From Desulfuromonadales bacterium (lineage in GTDB: Bacteria > Desulfobacterota > Desulfuromonadia > Desulfuromonadales > JAGXHI01), in assembly GCA_024636295.1 (NCBI GenBank), contig JAGXHI010000055.1:16733-80732 (forward strand): a DNA stretch of 64,000 nucleotides, given 5' to 3'. The translations under genes were made by a program, and so were the position numbers. Every line of letters starts with the position of its first letter. Positions within the stretch are counted from its first letter, which is position 1. The notes beneath the pieces were generated by a model. That model did not search any database. It was not told the DNA's origin and saw nothing but the letters and a program-made list of their open reading frames with translations. Positions 59,120 through 64,000 of the stretch are shown here, piece after piece.

Positions 59120-60946
59120 TCATCTCCGGTTGGCGAGATGACTGCGGATCTCTTCCAGAAAATTGTCTCCGTATCGGCGCAGTTTGAGTTTTCCGACGCC
59201 GTTGATGCCGAGCAGATCCTGATGGTTTTCGGGAAGGTAGGCAGCCATCTCGGCAAGAGTGGCGTCGCCGAAGATGACGTAGGGGGGAACCCCGGCTTCA
59301 TCGGCAAGGCGCTTTCGAAGCGCGCGCAGATTCTCGAAAAGCTCGCGGTCGTACTCGATTTCACCGACCTTCTTCCGGGCCGCCTTTTTCTCCGGGGCCA
59401 CGCGGGCGCGTGGTTTGGCCAGAATCAGTTTTTCTTCCCCTCTCAGCAGCGGCCGGGCCGCCTCGGTTAGCTTGAGCACCGAGTAACTGGCGACGTCCTG
59501 ACGCAGGTATCCGAGGTGGACCAATTGGCGGATGAGGTTTCCCCAGAACTCTGATCCCTGGTCCGCGCCGATGCCGAAGGTGGATAGCTGATCGTGGCCA
59601 AGCTCGAGCACCCGTTGAGTGCGTGCTCCTCGCAGAACATCGAGAACGTGTCCGGCGCCGAAACGCTGTCCGACCCGAAAGACGCAGGAGAGGGTCTTCT
59701 GAGCATCGACCGTGGCATTGTAGGTCTCCGGGGGATCGAGGCAGACGTCGCAGTTGCCGCAGTCTTCCACCATTCTCTCGCCGAAATAACCCAGCAGAAT
59801 CCGACGTCGACAGTTGCGGGCCTCGGCGAAACCGACCATGGCGTTCAGCTTGTGCAGCTCTATCCGCTTCTGTTCGGCATTCTCCCCCTTTTCGATCAGC
59901 CCCCGGGCGATGGAGATGTCGCCGTAGCCAAAAAGGAGCAGGGCCTCGGCCGGCAGTCCGTCGCGGCCGGCCCGGCCGGTTTCCTGATAGTAACTCTCGA
60001 TGTTTTTCGGCAGGTCGTAATGGATGACGAAGCGCACATTGGGTTTGTCGATACCCATGCCGAAGGCGACCGTCGCCACAACCACCTGAATGTCGTCGCG
60101 CAAAAAGGCCTCCTGCACCCGCTGTCGTTCGTTGGTGGACAGTCCGGCATGGTAGGGGGCCGCCTTGAGTCCGCTCGCCGCCAGACGTGCCGCCACTTCC
60201 TCGACCCGCTTGCGGGAGAGGGCGTAAACGATGCCGGCTTCGCCGCGCCGGGTCTTGAGAAAGGCCGCGAGCTGAATCTTCGGTTTCAGCTTGTCGACCA
60301 CGGTATATCGGATGTTGGGCCGGTCAAAGCCAGCGACGAAGGAAGATGCTCGTGCCAGCCCGAGGAGGCTGCGGATGTCGTCGCGGGTGTGGGGGTCGGC
60401 AGTTGCTGTCAGGGCAATGACGGGCACGTCCGGGAAGAGCCGGCGCAGGCGGCCGAGCTGAACGTACTCGGGGCGGAAATCATGCCCCCATTGAGAGACG
60501 CAGTGCGCCTCGTCGATGGCGAAGAGGGCAAGGGGAATGTCGGACAGGCGGGCGAGAAATTCCTCGCTCATCAACCGTTCCGGCGCAATGTAAAGGAGAT
60601 CGAGTTCGCCCCTGTGCAGATTCGACAGCACTCTGCGCGCCTCGGAACTTTTCAGTGAGGAGTTGTAGAAGGCCGCTCGCACCCCGTTGGCTGCAAGGGC
60701 GTCGACCTGGTCCTTCATCAGCGAGATGAGGGGCGAGACGACCACGGCGACTCCTGAGCGGTGCAGGGCCGGGATCTGGTAGCAGAGGGATTTGCCGCCG
60801 CCGGTCGGCATCAGGACAAAAGCGCTGCCGCCCTCTATCAGAGTTGAGACGACCTCCTCCTGTGGAGGGCGGAAGGTGCTGTAACCGAAGACGTCGCGCA
60901 GGGTTTCCAGGGGAGTGGAGGGCAAATCGAAGTGTCTCCATGACAA
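59120..60946 (-). CDS. recQ: ATP-dependent DNA helicase RecQ
   Basis: A 608-residue superfamily 2 helicase. Motif [17 protein letters not shown], motif [21 protein letters not shown], motif [21 protein letters not shown] region [38 protein letters not shown] (read in parts), a zinc-binding region with Cys near [12 protein letters not shown] and CGNCDVC, and a C-terminal HRDC domain ([20 protein letters not shown]). All helicase motifs are intact. RecQ unwinds forks and recombination intermediates in a 3' to 5' direction. The start is probably the TTG at 60946 ([17 protein letters not shown]); no strong SD is visible. Confidence 0.93.
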   Translation of the reverse strand: MSWRHFDLPSTPLETLRDVFGYSTFRPPQEEVVSTLIEGGSAFVLMPTGGGKSLCYQIPALHRSGVAVVVSPLISLMKDQVDALAANGVRAAFYNSSLKSSEARRVLSNLHRGELDLLYIAPERLMSEEFLARLSDIPLALFAIDEAHCVSQWGHDFRPEYVQLGRLRRLFPDVPVIALTATADPHTRDDIRSLLGLARASSFVAGFDRPNIRYTVVDKLKPKIQLAAFLKTRRGEAGIVYALSRKRVEEVAARLAASGLKAAPYHAGLSTNERQRVQEAFLRDDIQVVVATVAFGMGIDKPNVRFVIHYDLPKNIESYYQETGRAGRDGLPAEALLLFGYGDISIARGLIEKGENAEQKRIELHKLNAMVGFAEARNCRRRILLGYFGERMVEDCGNCDVCLDPPETYNATVDAQKTLSCVFRVGQRFGAGHVLDVLRGARTQRVLELGHDQLSTFGIGADQGSEFWGNLIRQLVHLGYLRQDVASYSVLKLTEAARPLLRGEEKLILAKPRARVAPEKKAARKKVGEIEYDRELFENLRALRKRLADEAGVPPYVIFGDATLAEMAAYLPENHQDLLGINGVGKLKLRRYGDNFLEEIRSHLANRR

Positions 60947-61273
60947 TCGCGGGCCAGGGGAAAAGGCCGTTCTTCTCTCGGACGGCCTTACCGGCGAAAA
61001 ACATTTTCATCCGGAATTCCAGGTGGCAACAATCTATCATTTCGTCGTCCTCAGAGCCACCGGAAAAACGCTGCGGAATCCCGTCCATACCAACCTCTTT
61101 TTTTCGCTGTGATAACGCCGGAAAGGCGGCGGCAGGCGAGGAAGAGTCAATAATTCCTTCTTTGCCAGGGCCCTGTCCGGATGTTATTCTGATCTACACC
61201 CGCTCAGCAGCTCAATTGGACCAGAAACCAGTGCAAGACCGTGTTCAGGATTTTGAAAGGAACTCGTGTGCGC
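60947..61273. other. Intergenic region between divergent recQ and the hemolysin III-like gene
   Basis: No supported gene. Open frames here have no ribosome site or family resemblance. It presumably carries both promoters, but no clear hexamers stand out. Confidence 0.3.
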
Positions 61274-61921
61274 ATGTTTTCCAGGCCGAAACGTGAACAA
61301 TCGCAAGCGGAAGAAATAGCGAACAGCATCAGCCATGGTATAGGGCTTGCCGCTGCACTTGGTGGAACCCCCTTTCTCATCGTGGATGCAGCAAAGCGGG
61401 GAAGCCCTGCATTTATCGTAGGCACGAGCATCTTCTCCGCGACCATGATCCTTCTATATCTTGGATCAACTCTCTACCATGCACTGCCAAGAGGCAAAGC
61501 CAAGCGCGTTTTTCGTATTATCGAACATTCCGCAATCTATTTACTTATAGCGGGCACCTATACGCCATTGACGCTCGGGGTCCTTCGCGGGGCGTGGGGC
61601 TGGACGCTTTTCGGGATAGTGTGGGGACTTGCCATCGCCGGAGTGGCGTTGAAGGCCTTCAATAAGGCCTCCCATCCCATTCTTTCCACGGGTCTTTATC
61701 TGTTGCTGGGGTGGGTTGCCGTGATCGCCATCGATCCGCTGTTTTCCCGAATGTCTTTCGAGGGACTGGCCTGGCTGATTGCGGGAGGTTTGTCTTACAC
61801 GGCCGGTGTTGCATTTTTCGCAACCGATGCGCGGCTGAAGTATGGACACCTGATCTGGCATCTGTTCGTTATCCTCGGCACGACCTGTCATTACTTTGCA
61901 GTGCTCTGGTATGGAGCCTGA
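61274..61921 (+). CDS. Hemolysin III/PAQR-family membrane protein
   Basis: 215 residues from the Met at 61274 (MFSRPKREQSQAEEIANSIS); a GTG 33 bases earlier at 61241 is in frame but less likely. Seven hydrophobic helices are seen. The PAQR/HlyIII signatures are present: EEIANSISHGIGLAAALGG, SLGSTLYHALP-like YLGSTLYHALPRGKAKRVF, EHSAIYLLIAGTYTPL and GHLIWHLFVILGTTCHYFAVL. The conserved His residues that bind zinc (SHGIG, YHALP, WHLF/CHYF) are in place. Family function is disputed; some are hydrolase-like receptors, others pore-forming. The glycerate kinase gene follows 83 bases later. Confidence 0.9.
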   Translation: MFSRPKREQSQAEEIANSISHGIGLAAALGGTPFLIVDAAKRGSPAFIVGTSIFSATMILLYLGSTLYHALPRGKAKRVFRIIEHSAIYLLIAGTYTPLTLGVLRGAWGWTLFGIVWGLAIAGVALKAFNKASHPILSTGLYLLLGWVAVIAIDPLFSRMSFEGLAWLIAGGLSYTAGVAFFATDARLKYGHLIWHLFVILGTTCHYFAVLWYGA

Positions 61922-62004
61922 TAACCCGGCCCGCGGCAAGTTAAAAACGGGTATCCCACCACGCAAGATGCTGGGAGGAGCGATTGAAAATTCCAGGAGG
62001 TAAC

Positions 62005-63375
62005 ATGGAGGGAAGACGGTTGCGCAAGGATGCCAGGGAAATTTTTCGGTCCGGACTCGATGCTGTGAATGCCGAATCTGCAGTTCGCCGGCATCTTCGC
62101 CTGGAGGGGTCGATACTGAAAATCGGTGAAAACGAGATCGATCTCCGGGGGATTCGGAAAATTCTGGTGGTTGGAGGAGGCAAGGCAGCTTCAGCCATGG
62201 CTTCTGCCGTAAAGGTTGTTCTCGGGGATCTCATCGAGGGCGGCCTGCTGGTGACCAAATATGGACATGCCGGCGAGCCGGCCGGCCCGATGGAGATCAT
62301 TGAAGCGGGGCACCCCGTTCCGGACGAGGCCGGTCGCGATGGAGCGGCGCGGATTCTGGAGATTCTGGATGAGGCCGGAGAAAAGGATCTGGTACTTTGC
62401 CTTCTCTCGGGCGGAGGATCCGCTCTGCTTCCCTGCCCGGCCGGCAAGCTGACCCTGCGGGACAAGCAGGAGACCACCGAAAAGCTTCTGGCCAGCGGCG
62501 CGGATATCAGGGAGGTCAATGCAGTTCGCAAGCACCTGTCCTGCCTCAAGGGTGGGAATCTGGCCCGTCGGGCGGCGCCTGCCCGGCTGGCGACGCTGAT
62601 CCTGTCGGATGTCGTCGGGGATCCTCTGGATGTGATTGCCTCGGGCCCCACCGTTCCGGACCCTACCACCTACGAGGACGCTCTGGAGATCCTGAGGCGT
62701 CGTCATCTGATGGAGGAAATTCCCGAGGGAGTGCGGAAGCATCTGGAAAAGGGGGCTGCCGGAGATCTGACCGAAACTCCGAAGCCCGGCGAGAACTATT
62801 TTCGGAATAGTACAAATCTTCTGGTCGGGACCAACCGAATGGCCGTGAACGCGGCCGCCGACCGGGCTCGGCGGCTTGGGTACAATACCCTTGTTCTTGC
62901 CACCTCCATAACGGGGGAAGCGCGGGAAATCGCCAGAATGTATTCTGCCATGGCACGTGAAATCCGTCTCAGCGGCCATCCCCTCAAGCCGCCGGCTTGC
63001 CTGATCTCCGGCGGAGAAACCACCGTGACGCTTGCCGGAAAAGGAAAGGGCGGCCGGAATCAGGAATTCGCCCTGGCCGCCGCCCTGCAGATCGAAGGCC
63101 TCTCAGGCGTGCTTATTCTCGCTGCGGGTACGGACGGAACCGATGGTCCCACGGATGCCGCTGGGGCCATCTCCGATGGTCGTTCCGTTGAGCGGGGGGA
63201 GAAGGCGGGACTGAATGCCGCTTCTCATCTGCGGGAAAACAACGCGTATCCCTTCTTCCGGAGTCTGGATGATCTCATCATCACCGGGCCCACGGGAACC
63301 AATGTCATGGATATATACATGGTCCTCGTTGAAGAAGACGAATCCGGGTCCGAACATGATCGGGCTCACACTTAA
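62005..63375 (+). CDS. Glycerate 2-kinase (type 2, MOFRL-domain)
   Basis: A 456-residue protein starting at 62005 with a strong SD (CAGGAGGT 5 bases upstream); an earlier in-frame start at 61984 overlaps it. Domain order is DUF4147 followed by MOFRL: ILVVGGGKAASAMASAVKVV, LCLLSGGGSALLPCPAGKLTL, REVNAVRKHLSCLKGGNLA, and CLISGGETTVTLAGKGKGGRNQEFALAAAL. It phosphorylates D-glycerate at C2 to give 2-phosphoglycerate in serine or glyoxylate metabolism. Catalytic Lys and Gly-rich loops are intact. It may share a transcript with the hemolysin III-like gene. Confidence 0.92.
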   Translation: MEGRRLRKDAREIFRSGLDAVNAESAVRRHLRLEGSILKIGENEIDLRGIRKILVVGGGKAASAMASAVKVVLGDLIEGGLLVTKYGHAGEPAGPMEIIEAGHPVPDEAGRDGAARILEILDEAGEKDLVLCLLSGGGSALLPCPAGKLTLRDKQETTEKLLASGADIREVNAVRKHLSCLKGGNLARRAAPARLATLILSDVVGDPLDVIASGPTVPDPTTYEDALEILRRRHLMEEIPEGVRKHLEKGAAGDLTETPKPGENYFRNSTNLLVGTNRMAVNAAADRARRLGYNTLVLATSITGEAREIARMYSAMAREIRLSGHPLKPPACLISGGETTVTLAGKGKGGRNQEFALAAALQIEGLSGVLILAAGTDGTDGPTDAAGAISDGRSVERGEKAGLNAASHLRENNAYPFFRSLDDLIITGPTGTNVMDIYMVLVEEDESGSEHDRAHT

Positions 63376-63801
63376 GAAAAACACTTTGCCCGAACCGGAA
63401 TTTCTATTTGACTCAAAAGCGCTTCCGTCCTTCGCTTTAAAATATCCTGAGTGAATCTTCTGTCGTTCTGCCATTGGAAAAGTGAAAATTCCCGGAATTT
63501 TCTCCTTTTCAAGCAGAACCGATCCCTTGTGACCGTTCTGTAACTCTTTTTTGGGACATCCTCGTTTTTTCCTTCCTGGGAAAGCCGTCAATCGGCCCCG
63601 CAGTTGCTGAAAAAATTTTCATCTGTCGAAAATTTCAGCGATCCTCCCTTGACACTCAAAATAAAGATAGTTTAATAAATGAGAATCATGAAAATGAACT
63701 AATTATTATTTGCCCCTCTCTACATAAATCCCTGGTGTTTCAACAGGTCCATTACAATCGAAAAACCATTTGAAAATTTCCTTAAAAGAAGGAGGAACAA
63801 A
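63376..63801. other. Intergenic region upstream of the repeat-rich lipoprotein
   Basis: No gene seen. AT-rich from about 63590. A candidate promoter lies at 63649-63677 (TTGACA and TTTAAT/TTAATA). A good SD (AAGGAGGAAC) sits at 63789-63798, just before the ATG at 63802. Confidence 0.4.
63649..63677 (+). promoter_or_regulatory. Candidate sigma-70 promoter for the repeat-rich lipoprotein gene
   Basis: TTGACA at 63649-63654 and TTTAAT at 63671-63676 (16-base spacer) or TTAATA one base later (17-base spacer). The untranslated leader to the ATG would be about 120 bases. Confidence 0.4.
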
Positions 63802-64000
63802 ATGAATTATTGCAGGCTTTTTGCTATGTTGTTTCTGGCTGTTGCCCTGACGGTTTCCGGCTGTGGCGGAGGTGGAGGCGGAGGAAACGATTCGGATATT
63901 ATCGACCCTGGCACGGACCCTGGGACCGACCCTGGGTCCGACCCTGGGACCGACCCTGGGACCGGCCCTGGGACCGACCCTGGAACCGACCCTGGAACCG
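63802..64000 (+). CDS. Lipoprotein with Gly/Asp/Pro/Thr repeats (3' part beyond the window)
   Basis: Starts at ATG 63802 with SD AAGGAGGAAC. The signal peptide (YCRLFAMLFLAVALTVSGC) ends in a lipobox, followed by a Gly-rich stretch (GGGGGGGNDSDIIDP) and PGTDPGTDPGSDPGTDPGTG-type repeats encoded by a 12-base DNA unit (GACCCTGGGACC and variants) from about 63903 to the window end. The downstream domain is out of view. Low-complexity PGTD linkers commonly tether exported domains to the membrane in this group. The exact family cannot be given. Confidence 0.75.
   Translation, partial: MNYCRLFAMLFLAVALTVSGCGGGGGGGNDSDIIDPGTDPGTDPGSDPGTDPGTGPGTDPGTDPGT

Noticed and set aside
1..64000. CRISPR arrays, tRNA and rRNA genes, prophage or integrative-element attachment sites
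   Set aside because: No regularly spaced direct repeats, cloverleaf-type sequences, rRNA-like blocks or integrase genes were seen on either strand. This is by eye only; tRNAscan and CRISPR finders would be decisive.

Overview
The window (about 58% GC by eye) looks like a chromosomal segment from an anaerobic or facultative delta-type Gram-negative bacterium, most likely Desulfuromonadales (Desulfuromonas/Geobacter relatives). The support is indirect: anaerobic ribonucleotide reductase with its activase, a DUF3373-type outer-membrane protein next to a small c-type cytochrome, DUF1622 and DUF302 proteins, a bacteriohemerythrin, an HD-GYP protein, many lipoproteins, and dispersed GATCGGGATCG-type palindromic repeats. 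No rRNA, tRNA, CRISPR array, prophage or intact transposon was seen.

Layout. 1-5.4 kb: 3'-truncated ettA (minus), a zinc-ribbon methyltransferase, and an sbcD/sbcC-like nuclease-ATPase pair. 5.5-7.4 kb (minus): a MotA/ExbB-like plus MotB-like proton-channel pair that lacks a peptidoglycan-binding domain. 7.7-9.1 kb: an FmdB-like zinc ribbon and a PAP2 lipoprotein. 9.7-12.8 kb: an anaerobic RNR locus in which the glycyl-radical domain is a separate 46-residue gene (nrdD-N, nrdD-C, nrdG), followed by a RAYT transposase fragment. 13.4-17.1 kb: a small membrane protein, an aminotransferase flanked by two MITE-like palindromic elements, a crotonase and a DJ-1 protein. 17.2-23.1 kb: SLC13/TrkA-C permease, RidA, thioesterase, an HExxH lipoprotein and aroC. 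23.1-28.8 kb: DUF898 and M48 protease pair, an 18-Cys repeat lipoprotein, an IPT/TIG protein, HD-GYP and DUF1622. 29-35 kb: Smr, RarD, an ArsB/NhaD-like permease with a Usp partner, bacteriohemerythrin, a DUF815 ATPase and a PQQ-type sugar dehydrogenase. 35.5-43.1 kb: a conserved hypothetical, rlmKL, a thioredoxin-DsbD-like fusion, DUF302, DUF3618/YtxH remnants, an SDR epimerase, an M48 lipoprotein and a small hypothetical. 43.4-48.7 kb (minus): ppc, tatA, DUF3373 OMP, cytochrome. 49-50.2 kb (minus): a radical SAM/SPASM enzyme preceded by short peptide frames. 50.5-54.8 kb: HAD, HtrA/Deg protease, a small conserved protein, RluD-type synthase and PgeF. 54.9-60.9 kb (minus): ilvE, an ATP-grasp-like protein, two small related proteins, a DnaJ-domain protein and recQ, with a 57-residue plus-strand gene between the last two. 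61.3-64 kb: hemolysin III-like protein, glycerate 2-kinase and the start of a repeat-rich lipoprotein.

Most genes are housekeeping or accessory and sit in short units of one to four. The items most worth following are the split class III RNR, the SPASM enzyme with its possibly frameshifted precursor peptide and intervening hairpin, the perfectly periodic Cys-rich lipoprotein, and the MotAB-like motor convergent with sbcCD. All functional statements rest on motif recognition by eye; no database search was run.
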